Positions 1-8,600 of a DNA stretch of 64,000 nucleotides are shown in pieces (the stretch's first letter is position 1; each line of letters begins with the position of its first letter). The stretch is from Leptolyngbya sp. PCC 6406 (GTDB taxonomy: Bacteria; Cyanobacteriota; Cyanobacteriia; Phormidesmidales; Phormidesmidaceae): positions 1,315,169 to 1,379,168 of the forward strand of contig NZ_KI913949.1 of the NCBI RefSeq assembly GCF_000332095.2, written 5' to 3'. The notes beneath the pieces were generated by a model. That model was not told the DNA's origin. It made no database searches and worked only from the letters and a program-made list of their open reading frames with translations. The translations under genes and the position numbers were made by a program.

Positions 1-126
1 TAGTTCGGTTCGGGTTGACTACCGCCAATGCGGATCTGCCATGCGCCCCACCATAGATAAATCCCTGGAATTAGGGCATCCATGCTGTAGGCGATCGCCC
101 TCAAGGTGTTATCACTGGATGTATCT

Positions 127-213
127 GGATGCGGCGATGGCACGGATGTACCCATATCGTTCATCTGGGGTTGATCCTGCAACATCATTGACCACCATTA
201 TAAAAGTCCAGGC
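127..213. repeat. Dispersed direct repeat, copy 1 (87 bp)
   Basis: This stretch is almost identical to 5451-5537, with only a few mismatches. Read on the minus strand, both copies keep an open frame of about 33 codons with nearly the same peptide (it includes VNDVAGSTPDERY). It is therefore probably a remnant of a coding sequence rather than random DNA. In this copy the frame is bounded by stops on both sides (about 44 codons). I do not recognise the protein. Apart from this repeat I see no gene in positions 1-375. Confidence 0.7.
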
Positions 214-375
214 GGGGATATCGGTGTAGTCAAGCCGCGATCGCGGCTATCCTTCTTCAGTCGGATGCCAATGGCGCTACGAACCCCAACCAGAAATGCA
301 AGCTATGATGATGACAATCGATTAAGTATCGATGTACTTAACTCTGTTCTGATTGCTATTTTCAAATGGGGAATT

Positions 376-657
376 ATGCCAACGGAAGCAGTCACTTTTG
401 AGGTTTCACCTGATCTGCTGGCAGCACTTAAATTAGGTGCTATTGACTTGGGGCGACATATTCGCTTAATAGCAGCGATTTCCTACTTCCAGGAGAAAAA
501 ACTGTCTCTGGGTAAGGCAGCCCAATTGGCAGGCATGAATCGCTTGGCTTTCATGGACAGTCTGGCAAAGAAAGGAATTATTGTTTTTGATTATGACGAG
601 TCAATGGTGGAAGGTGAGTTAGAAGGGATTTCGGCTCTCTCAATGCTCAACTTGTAG
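376..657 (+). CDS. UPF0175 family antitoxin-like protein
   Basis: This 93-residue protein matches the UPF0175 family pattern: a short N-terminal strand region, a helical middle and a small helix-turn-helix-like segment (GKAAQLAGMNRLAFMDSL, about residues 48-65) ending in an acidic tail. An upstream in-frame ATG at 265 would add 37 residues of low-complexity sequence unlike the family, so I chose the ATG at 376. The next gene starts 6 bp downstream on the same strand and encodes a PIN-like DUF3368 protein. UPF0175-DUF3368 is a recurrent cyanobacterial toxin-antitoxin pair, so this should be the antitoxin and probable autoregulator. The role is inferred from family and pairing. Confidence 0.85.
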   Translation: MPTEAVTFEVSPDLLAALKLGAIDLGRHIRLIAAISYFQEKKLSLGKAAQLAGMNRLAFMDSLAKKGIIVFDYDESMVEGELEGISALSMLNL

Positions 658-663
658 TGGTGC

Positions 664-1146
664 ATGATTATCAGTAATGCGACTCCATTAATTGCTTTCG
701 CCCGTATTGATCAGCTTTCTCTACTACAAAAAGTGGTGGGAAAAGTTTTCATTCCATTGGGAGTCGCCCAGGAAATCTCGGCCTATAAGCCAGGGCCTCC
801 AGGGAGTATTGATTTGGCCCATGAATCCTGGATTGAAACGGTTTCGGTAAAATCGGAGGATACGGTCTCTCTATTACTATCTACCTTAGATCGAGGTGAA
901 GCTGAGGTCATTGCTCTTGCTCTAGAAGTGGACGCTCAAGTTGTTTTAATGGATGAATTGACGGGGCGTAAGGTTGCAGAGTCTTTGAATCTAAAAGTAA
1001 CTGGCTCGGTTGGCTTGCTGATTCGGGCCAAACAATTGGGGCATATTTTAGCAGTCAAGCCTTACCTTCAGGCCATGAGAGACGCTGGGATTTATTTCAG
1101 CGATCGCTTTATTCAAGCAGTATTGCAGCAGTTTGACGAAGGTTGA
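664..1146 (+). CDS. DUF3368 PIN-like toxin nuclease
   Basis: This is a 160-residue PIN-domain-like protein of the DUF3368 group. It opens with ISNATPLI, where Asn replaces the usual first Asp (D/N-T/A-P/S-L). It has the central GEAEVIALA motif with its conserved Glu, then VVLMDE with an Asp, and a C-terminal ASP/GLY-rich region (VTGSVGLLIRAKQLG), which is the usual order of acidic residues in this fold. It begins 6 bp after the UPF0175 gene, so the two are almost certainly co-transcribed. PIN toxins are typically Mg-dependent ribonucleases neutralised by the partner protein. No truncation is visible, so the pair may be functional. The RNA target cannot be told from sequence. Confidence 0.85.
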   Translation: MIISNATPLIAFARIDQLSLLQKVVGKVFIPLGVAQEISAYKPGPPGSIDLAHESWIETVSVKSEDTVSLLLSTLDRGEAEVIALALEVDAQVVLMDELTGRKVAESLNLKVTGSVGLLIRAKQLGHILAVKPYLQAMRDAGIYFSDRFIQAVLQQFDEG

Positions 1147-1249
1147 TACTTGGCCCTGATGGTGCATTGGTGCGGCGATCGCGCAACTCAACTCAATGCA
1201 TTTTCTAAAGGGCGATCGCATTTCTTTTCTCCTGCTCCCAATGCCCCAG

Positions 1250-1684
1250 CTAAAGAATGGTCAGGTAGGTATCGACCGAGGTTTCTGGCAGCACTTTCAG
1301 GGTTTGGTTTTGCAGGTCTAACTCAATGCCCAGGGCTTCTAAGGGGATGACTCCTAACAGGGCATTTTGACCCCCAGGCAGCTCTAAACACTCGAAGTTC
1401 CCTTCTCGCCCCAGTAATGACAGTTGGGCATCTTGAAAAATGCGGGCTTTGCTCAGTCCAGTAGCGGTGGAGACATCGACTTCCCGCAGGAGATCCAGCC
1501 CTAGCTGGGCGATCGTGGTGGCAGGTAAACACAGGGTCGTCGTCCCGGTATCCACTAGGACGTTGTTGAGGGTGAGCGATCGCACCTGGTCCGCAGGGAT
1601 ATACCCGCGAGAGGCTGCTGATTGATCAGCCCGGTTGGTAATGGTCAGGGTGGTGAGGATTTTGCCCATTGGTTCGGTAGACAT
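1250..1684 (-). CDS. Retroviral-type (clan AA) aspartic protease
   Basis: This 144-residue protein has a single aspartic-protease half-domain. The catalytic D-T-G lies in the sequence LVDTGTTTLCLP near residues 45-56. A second hydrophobic segment with LLGVIPLEALGIELD near residues 109-123 matches the conserved downstream motif of small cyanobacterial retropepsin-like proteins. Such single-lobe enzymes act as homodimers. There is no signal peptide or membrane segment, so it is probably cytosolic. The ATG at 1684 gives a short N-terminal tail, and an internal Met six codons later is an alternative start. It is convergent with the toxin-antitoxin pair, and the IS1-type insertion lies about 50 bp upstream of its start and may have separated it from its promoter. 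Substrates are unknown. Confidence 0.75.
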   Translation of the reverse strand: MSTEPMGKILTTLTITNRADQSAASRGYIPADQVRSLTLNNVLVDTGTTTLCLPATTIAQLGLDLLREVDVSTATGLSKARIFQDAQLSLLGREGNFECLELPGGQNALLGVIPLEALGIELDLQNQTLKVLPETSVDTYLTIL

Positions 1685-1960
1685 GGGTTTGACTCCCGGT
1701 ACTCTACCACCAGTGTAGGTGAGGGGTTTGGGGATAGGGGAGGTGGTAGTGCATTAATGTAAAGGATAAAGAAAAACAAGGTATAGCCGTAGCAATTTCA
1801 CGGGAGTAGGGCACATGAAGATCGAGATGACCTGTCCAACTTGTGGGTCTCACGACATCTCAAAGAACGGTACTACCAGACGCGGAAAGCAAAACTACAA
1901 GTGCCGAGACTGCAATCGTCAATTCGTAGAAGATCCCCAGTGGAAGCCGAAAGACAAAGA

Positions 1961-3284
1961 CCTTAACGGGTGACAAGGGCACTCAACGTCATACGGTACA
2001 GGGTTTTGAGATAATGGAGGGGACAAAAAAAAGGGAGCCTCAGTACAGCTCCCCCAACCAAATATGTTCCCTACATTCTACCAAACTACCCTTCTCACCC
2101 ATCTCAATGAAAAACAGTACTTGACCTTCCAGTTACTGTTGTTATTGCTACAAGCGCATCGCCAAGTCAAACTCTCCGTCTTAGCCAGCGTCTTTCCTCA
2201 GCCCATTCAGTATCAAAGTCGCAAACGGAACTTACAACGCTTTTTAGCCTTACCCAAACTCACGCTCAAGGTGCTGTGGTTTCCACTGCTCAAATATTGG
2301 ATCCGCCAAGTGGAAACGGGACGGGGCTTGAACCGTGACCAACGCCGTCGTCTGAGAACGCTCAAACACCATAAACACGGCTATTGGATTCTGGCAATGG
2401 ACCGCACGGAATGGAAAGGGCGAAATATATTCATGGTCAGCGTGGTGTGGGGGACTCATGCTTTACCCGTCTATTGGGAGCGTTTAGGGCGGGCGGGCAC
2501 GAGTGACCTGAAAACGCAACGGCGACTGCTGAAAGCGGCCCTGTCCTTGTTTAAGTCCTACCCGGTTCTACTGCTGGGTGACCGGGAGTTCCATAGCCCT
2601 AAACTGGCGGAATGGTTGGATCAGCGCGGGGTGTCCTTTGCACTCCGACAGAAAAAGGACTTCCATTTCAAGACCGATACCGATACCGACTATCAAGTCC
2701 TCAAAAACGTTGGCTTCAAACCGGGCCAGTCTCGATTTTATGAGGGAGTTTTGTGCAACAAGGGCGATGGTATGGGCCCGTTTAATTTAGCGGTGTATTG
2801 GAAGCGCTCCTATCGCCAGAAGGGGCCGAAGGAACCGTGGTATATCCTGACTAATCTGCCCACCTTGAAGCAAGCCTTAGCAGTCTATCGATGTCGCTGG
2901 GGCATTGAACAGCTCTTCAAAGACTTTAAGACTGGGGGCTATAACTTGGAGGACACCAAGGTCAATGACACCCGATTCTTAGCCTTAGTTTTACTGATCG
3001 CTCTGGCTTACAGTTTGGCGACTCTCCACGGCCAGTGGATGCAGGAGGCCAAGCTAGCTCAGTATGCCGGACGTCTCCAAGAGCACCAAGATAAGGCTCC
3101 ACGGCACAGTGACTTTAGCTTCAGTCTCTATGGGCAACGATGGCTCTATGCCATGGATTTATGGGCCGATTGGGCGCTCAAGCTGGTAGCCCTCAAACCC
3201 CATAAACACCGCTATTTTCAGCGAGGTTTTCACGCCCTATCCCTTATCCAGCAAGCTCTCTAGGGGGGTTGTCACCCTGTAAGG
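1961..3284 (+). mobile_element. IS4-family insertion sequence, 1324 bp
   Basis: The ends are 16-bp imperfect inverted repeats, CCTTAACGGGTGACAA at 1961-1976 and the complement of CCTTACAGGGTGACAA at 3269-3284, with 14 of 16 positions matching. The element is flanked by an exact 7-bp duplication ACAAAGA (1954-1960 and 3285-3291). One intact transposase gene fills it. The exact duplication and intact gene suggest a fairly recent insertion. It landed inside the IS1-type transposase. Confidence 0.92.
2064..3263 (+). CDS. IS4-family DDE transposase
   Basis: This is a 399-residue transposase, complete and inside its own inverted repeats. Three acidic catalytic regions are visible: LAMDRTEWKG near residues 112-121, LLGDREFHS near residues 170-178, and the IS4 signature Y-(2)-R-(3)-E-(6)-K in YRCRWGIEQLFKDFK near residues 275-289. 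The length is normal for IS4 elements. It catalyses cut-and-paste transposition with a DDE metal centre. No frameshift is seen, so the element may still be active. Confidence 0.93.
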   Translation: MFPTFYQTTLLTHLNEKQYLTFQLLLLLLQAHRQVKLSVLASVFPQPIQYQSRKRNLQRFLALPKLTLKVLWFPLLKYWIRQVETGRGLNRDQRRRLRTLKHHKHGYWILAMDRTEWKGRNIFMVSVVWGTHALPVYWERLGRAGTSDLKTQRRLLKAALSLFKSYPVLLLGDREFHSPKLAEWLDQRGVSFALRQKKDFHFKTDTDTDYQVLKNVGFKPGQSRFYEGVLCNKGDGMGPFNLAVYWKRSYRQKGPKEPWYILTNLPTLKQALAVYRCRWGIEQLFKDFKTGGYNLEDTKVNDTRFLALVLLIALAYSLATLHGQWMQEAKLAQYAGRLQEHQDKAPRHSDFSFSLYGQRWLYAMDLWADWALKLVALKPHKHRYFQRGFHALSLIQQAL

Positions 3285-4103
3285 ACAAAGACACTCGGAG
3301 TTTGGTCGATCTGCTGCTGTTAGAGAAGATCCCCCTAGCCGGCATCGCCAGAGCCACCGACGTCTCTGATAGTTGGCTACAAAGCTACGTCAACGCTTGC
3401 TATGAGGCAGTGCCAAAAGCGGCAGAGGTTGTCCCCAAGGCCAAAGGCAAGCTGAAAGTGCAGATGGATGAGCTGTGGTCATTTGTCGATAACAAAGGCA
3501 ACAAGCAGTGGGTCTGGCTGGCGATCGATGCAGACACCCGAGAAATCATCGGCTGTCATATCGGCGACCGCTCCAGAGAATCAGCCATTGCCCTATGGCA
3601 GTCCATCCCGGCTGTATACCGACAGTGTGGCCAGATCTACACCGACTACTGGGAAGCCTACGTCAGCGTCATTCCGAGCAAACGACATTTTGCTGTTGGC
3701 AAAGATAGCGGCTTGACGAACTACATCGAAAGACTAAACAACACCCTGAGGCAGCGGATTTCTCGGTTAGTGAGGAAGACACTGTCCTTTTCCAAGAAGC
3801 TAGAGAATCACATCGGCGCGATCTGAACGTTCATCCATGACTACAATCGCCGAGTCAGAGAGAAGCTGGCAGCAAGGGAAGAGTCCATGGTTTCCTCTGT
3901 CCTTTACTAAAATGCACTACCGGGGAGGTTTGATGGGAAGGTACACCGTTCGCCTCTACAGGGTGTTGCTAGATAAGGGGCGATACCTGCGGTGAGCTTC
4001 GCTAACGCGCCCCCCCATTTTGGGAAGCGGCGATCGCGATATCAGGTCATTTGGGATAGGGTTGAGGTGATCTCACTGACCCGTCTCGCTCAATGCTGCA
4101 ACA

Positions 4104-4313
4104 CCGCGATCTCGGTATGGGGCTCATTGCCCAGTGGATGTTTTCTATCATCAAGTCGGCAGTGAGAAGCACTGGATACAAGCAACGGGTGAAAGCCAGA
4201 AACCGGGCCTTTGTCAACTCCTTAGCAGGGTAATACCAAGGAGAGCAAAGCCCGGTTTCTGGGGATGTGGATGTGTGGAATTGGGAAGTGCGATCGCTAG
4301 CCAAAACTGCTGC
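4104..4313. repeat. 210-bp direct repeat, copy 1
   Basis: This matches 5243-5451 along its whole length with scattered substitutions. The two copies lie in the same orientation on either side of the Uma2 gene. Both contain an internal AGCAAAGCCCGGTTTCT segment and end with GCGATCGCTAGCCAAAACTGCTG. The stretch 3930-4459 holds nothing else that I can identify. Recombination between the copies would delete the Uma2 gene. Confidence 0.8.
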
Positions 4314-4459
4314 TGGTTAATTGACTCCAAATACAGGTGAGTGGAAATTTACCGTGCCGGTCAAAACATTGAGGTTTTAGACAACCCAACAACATTGTCG
4401 GGAGCAAAGACTTTGCCAGGGTTTACGCTGAATCTGCAAAGAATTTGGGCTTAAGCACC

Positions 4460-5014
4460 CTAACCATCAAGGCCGCGATACAGTTCAGATATCTCAAATT
4501 CCAAGCCAATGCTGGTCAGAGCAACCCGCTCCCCCGACGTATAAATAACCGTTTCCCAATCGCCCACACTGTTGCGACGGCGACACTCAACGCGCTGCTC
4601 ATTCTGAGAAATCACGACATATTCTTCTAGAGATTCAATCTGCTTGTAATCGTTATATTTTTCGCCCAAGTCAAACGTTTTTGTGCTGGATGAGAGCACC
4701 TCTGTGATCAGTTTGGGATAGCGCTTCACATAGCGATCGCTCCGATCTCGCGGGTCGCAGGTCACAAAGGCATCCGGATAGTAATAAAACTCATCTCGGT
4801 AGTTGACCTTGACATTACCTGAGTGAAATCGACACTCTGTGTTGCGTAAGTTTAAGTTGATTAGCGTCAACAGGTTGAGGGCAATGCGATCGTGATTATC
4901 GGTGCCACCTGCCATGGCATATACCAGCCCCCGTCGATATTCATGGCGAACTGGGCTTTGTCGCTCGATATCGAGATATTCTTCGGGGCTGACGTAGTTG
5001 GGAACGGCAATCAT
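4460..5014 (-). CDS. Uma2 family (DUF820) restriction-like endonuclease
   Basis: This 184-residue protein has the Uma2/DUF820 layout. It opens with a segment of the SPEEYLDIE type, followed by HEYRRGLVYAMAGGTDNHDRIALNL near residues 24-48. The PD-(D/E)xK-like core follows, with YYPDAFVTCD near residues 77-86 and KLITEVLSSST near residues 101-111. The family is greatly expanded in cyanobacteria, usually as solitary genes of unknown role. The ATG at 5014 gives the family-typical start. It sits between two copies of a 210-bp direct repeat, which suggests it was mobilised or is prone to loss. Nuclease activity is inferred from the fold only. Confidence 0.88.
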   Translation of the reverse strand: MIAVPNYVSPEEYLDIERQSPVRHEYRRGLVYAMAGGTDNHDRIALNLLTLINLNLRNTECRFHSGNVKVNYRDEFYYYPDAFVTCDPRDRSDRYVKRYPKLITEVLSSSTKTFDLGEKYNDYKQIESLEEYVVISQNEQRVECRRRNSVGDWETVIYTSGERVALTSIGLEFEISELYRGLDG

Positions 5015-5073
5015 GGATTTTCTGGGGATGCGTTAGCGAAGCTCACTGTAGGTAAGGCATCGCACTGACTCTA

Positions 5074-5262
5074 TTTTAGCGATCGCCAACCGCTAAGAAC
5101 AGTGGTGCACGATCTCGCACCCCCTTGTTTTTTGCCAATGTCAATGTAGTAAATACGATTTGTTGCAGCATCGTAACGTGTAACGATGTCTACGTGACCA
5201 AAGGTAGGATCGAAATCTGTTCCCATGAAAGAAATAACAGCTCCGCGATCGCGGTATGGGGC
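5074..5262 (-). pseudogene. Remnant of a CHAP-like (amidase) domain gene
   Basis: Between in-frame stops at 5263-5265 and 5071-5073 the minus strand reads 63 codons resembling the middle of a CHAP/NlpC-type amidase domain: a GAVISF start, then GHVDIVTRYD and RIYYIDIGKK. In these domains the His in GHV is catalytic and the nucleophilic Cys lies upstream; that part is missing here. The 5' end of this frame runs directly into the 210-bp repeat (5243-5451), so the repeat border probably marks where the gene was broken. The family assignment is tentative. Confidence 0.5.
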
Positions 5263-5451
5263 TCACCGCTCAATGGATGTTTTCCATCGTCAAGTCGGCA
5301 GTGAGAAGCACTGGATGCAAGCAACTGGTGAACGCAAGAAACCGAGCTTTTGCTAACTCCCTGGCAAGGTGATCCCAAGGAGAGCAAAGCCCGGTTTCTA
5401 GGGATGTGGACATGTGGGATTGGGAGGTGCGATCGCTAGCCAAAACTGCTG
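5243..5451. repeat. 210-bp direct repeat, copy 2
   Basis: This is the second copy of the repeat at 4104-4313. At its right end it abuts exactly the 87-bp repeat 5451-5537, so the two repeats are joined here but separate elsewhere. The rest of 5452-5646 contains several GCGATCGC octamers and no gene. Confidence 0.8.
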
Positions 5452-5537
5452 GATGCGGCGATGGCACGGATGTACCTATATCGTTCATCTGGGGTTGATC
5501 CTGCAACATCATTGACCACCCTTATAAATGTCCAGGC
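5451..5537. repeat. 87-bp dispersed direct repeat, copy 2
   Basis: This copy is nearly identical to 127-213. The minus-strand frame is conserved in both, which suggests a fragment of the same unknown coding sequence. Here it is fused to the right end of the 210-bp repeat. Confidence 0.7.
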
Positions 5538-5646
5538 AGCAGGCGATCGCGCTGCCAATATCCAAGCCGTCGCCATTGCCCAGGACGCGATCGCGCTGCC
5601 GATACCATCAAGGGGTGATCGCCCATCATGTGAAAATTAAGTGATA

Positions 5647-8600
5647 TCAGAGATTCCTAGAACGCCAATATGCTTGAAGTGGGCTTATCGATTTAGATCG
5701 ATTGTAAGAGTGCCCTTCATGAACCTCTAAGTGTAAATGTTGAGCCATCCAATAACCGCTGGGGAGATAAGCGCCATCAAAAACAGTGCCAATTTTCATA
5801 CCCTTGGTGATAGTTTGGCCAATGCCTACCGAGTAGTTCTCAAGGTGTCCATAGATCCAAAGGTTTCCATCATCTCCCTTCACACCGACAAAATAGTTGC
5901 CTGCAATATTCTGGACTAATGTTGTAGTACCCCCAACTACAGCCCTAACGGCATCACCAGCCAATCCAGCCATATCTATTCCATAGTGGGTGCCAGAGTA
6001 ATTAGTATTGTCGAAGTATCCAGCAGTCATGGCTTTGTATGAGCCAAATATCTCATTAGAGAGATCGGAATAGATTTGCTTCACTGACAACGAACTCTCA
6101 CCATTACTGGTTTTCCCATCAAAGAACAAATTGTCTTTACTCTGTTGATTCCATTCGGAACGGCTTAAAGCTGACAACTCAGCGTAATAGCCACCTGAGG
6201 CTACTTTAGGATCAGCGTTGACAACCCAGGGCGTGCCATCAGGTGCTACGGCAATCTGAACTGCACTACCGCCGACATTGTCCCAACCCTGCCCATTCCA
6301 GCGATAAATACCGTAGCCCCCTGACTCAGCCCCCGTTCCAATCACCCAAACTGAGCCATCAGCGCCAATGCCAATGTCATTGGCTTTTCCAGGCATCGGT
6401 CGCCAAACATTATTCTCTCGCTTGTAGATGGTGCCTTGAGAATTGACGACCCAAGGTGTACCGTCAGGTGCCACGGCTACATGCACTGCACTACCGCCTA
6501 CCTTGTCCCAGTTAGTTCCATTCCAGCGATAAATACCATAGCCTCCCGACTCAGCCCCAGTTCCAATTACCCAAACTGAACCATCAGCGCCAATGCCAAT
6601 GTCTTTGGCTTGTCCAGGCATCCGTCGCCAAGCGTTATTCTCGCGTTTGTAGATTGTGCCCTTAGAATTAACGACCCAAGGCGTACCGTCGGGAGCAACG
6701 GCTACACGCACTGCACTACCGCCTACTTTGTCCCAGTTAATTCCATTCCAGCTATAAATACCGTACCCTCCCGACTCAGACCCAGTTCCAATTACCCAGA
6801 CTGAGCCATCAGCGCCAATGCCAATATCTTTGGCTTGCCCAGGCATCTGCCGCCAAGTATTGTGACTGCGCTGGTAAATATGATTTCCCGAGTTTGGCAA
6901 GTTTGGCGTTGGTTCACTAACAACCCAGGGGTTGCCATTAGGGGTAACTGTAATCTGAACGCCGCCACCATTTTGTCGATCCCACCCTGTCCCATTCCAA
7001 CGGTGTATGGTGTATCCGCCAAAAACGCGCTGTGTTCCAATCACCCAAACTGAGCCATCAGCGCCAATGCCGATGTCTTTGGCTGTTCCAGGCATCTGCC
7101 GCCAAGCATTATTCTCTCGCTTGTAGATTGCGCCCTTAGAGTTGACAACCCAAGGCGTACCATCGGGGGCCACAGCTATTCGTACTGCACTACCGCCTAC
7201 CTTGTTCCAATCCTGGCCATTCCAGTTATAAATACCGTAGCCCCCTGACTCAGGCTCCGTTCCAATTACCCAAACTGAGCTATCGGCTCCAATGCCAATG
7301 TCTTTGGCTTGCCCAGGCATCTGCCGCCAAACATTATTCTCGCGCTTGTAGATATTTCCTTTAGAGTTGACGACCCAAGGCGTACCATCGGGTGCCACAG
7401 CTATTCGTACTGCACTACCGCCTACCTTGTTCCAACCCTGGCCATTCCAGTTATAAATACTGTAGCCCCCTGATTCAGGTTCCGTTCCAATGACCCAAAC
7501 TGAACCATCGGCTCCAACGGAAATATCTTTAGCTTTACCTGGCATTTCTGCCCAGAAATCACCTTGAAGTTGATAGATAGAATCGCCCAGGTTTGTTGAG
7601 CGATGCGTTAGCCGCTGGGGTGTCGCACTAGGCGCAATAGTTACAGGCAACCCAGTCCCTACTGCATACCAAGACTGGTGACCGCTGGGTTGAATCGTTA
7701 AATAGCCCTTGGTGTAGTAACGAACAGTGACACCATTACTCATTTCCTCTTTGATGAAAGCGCCTAAATTCTGTGGAATCGAGCTGACTTGTGCGTAACC
7801 TGTCCCCGTTCCATTAACGGCACGTTCAGAAGTTGTAAATTCCTTTGACCCTGACCAAATTTGCGGTGTAAACCAGGGTTCTGGATCATAAGGCTTGGGC
7901 GATGTCGCCTTCGCCATCAACAGCGCCGCAGGGAGATTAAGGAGCCCCGCCCCCGTCTGAGCATCCCACCCCGGCGTGTTTAGGTCCGTCGCCGTCGCCT
8001 GCAAAATCTCAATTACCTGACGATAGCTCAACTGCGGATTCGCCGCCCACACCTGCGACACTGCCCCCGTCACCTGAGCCGTCGCCACCGACGTACCCGC
8101 CATCGTCCCCAAACCATCCGCCATCAGCGACACCACCGGATTCTCCGCCGTACCCCCCGCAGCCAATAGCCCCAACCCATTGCCATAGCTGGAATAGGCG
8201 GCTTTACCCAGCCCATCCGCCGCGCCCACGGTGAGGATATTGTCAAACTCCTGGGCCGCCTGCCCCAGCACCGACATCACCCCGCCATCATTGCCCGCCG
8301 CCACCACCATCAGCACCCCATTTTGGCGGGCATACTCAATTGCCTCCCGCTCTTGGGGCGTGAATTCATAGCGGGTGGTCACATTACCATCGGTATCAAT
8401 CTGAGTCAGGTCAAAGCTGAGGTTGACCACCGCATTGGGTTGGCCCGACTCGATCGCCGCATCCACAAACTCCGTCAAGGAATTGGCCCACTGTCCAGAG
8501 CCCACAGCCCGAGAAACCCAGATGGGAGATTGGTCGTTGATACCGTCGATGCCAATGCCGTTATCCCGAATTGCCGCAATCTTACTCGCGACAAAGGTGC

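Larger units (their letters stand above)
1815..3910 (+). pseudogene. IS1-family transposase, split by IS4 insertion and by a nonsense codon
   Basis: The 5' part (from ATG 1815) encodes an InsA-like zinc ribbon with two CxxC pairs (CPTC and CRDC) and runs into the inner element at 1961. The 3' part resumes at 3292 and encodes the InsB-like catalytic region, including MDELWSFV and the RLNNTLRQRISRLVRKT block. Removing the inner element together with one 7-bp target copy restores one continuous frame (…KPKDKD|TRSLVD…). The frame then meets TGA at 3824, where the family normally has Trp (HIGAI-W-x-FIH). It continues open after that to TAA at 3908-3910, which coincides with the right inverted repeat. 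So the gene suffered two independent hits. Confidence 0.9.
1745..3921 (+). mobile_element. IS1-family insertion sequence, interrupted by an IS4-family element
   Basis: The terminal inverted repeats are about 20 bp (1745-1764 and 3902-3921, both reading GGTAGTGCAT outward-in). They are flanked by an exact 8-bp target duplication GGGGAGGT at 1737-1744 and 3922-3929, as expected for the IS1 family. Subtracting the inner element (1961-3284) and its duplication leaves about 846 bp, a normal IS1-type size. Its transposase gene is split by the inner insertion and also carries a nonsense codon, so this copy cannot make its own full transposase. Confidence 0.92.
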
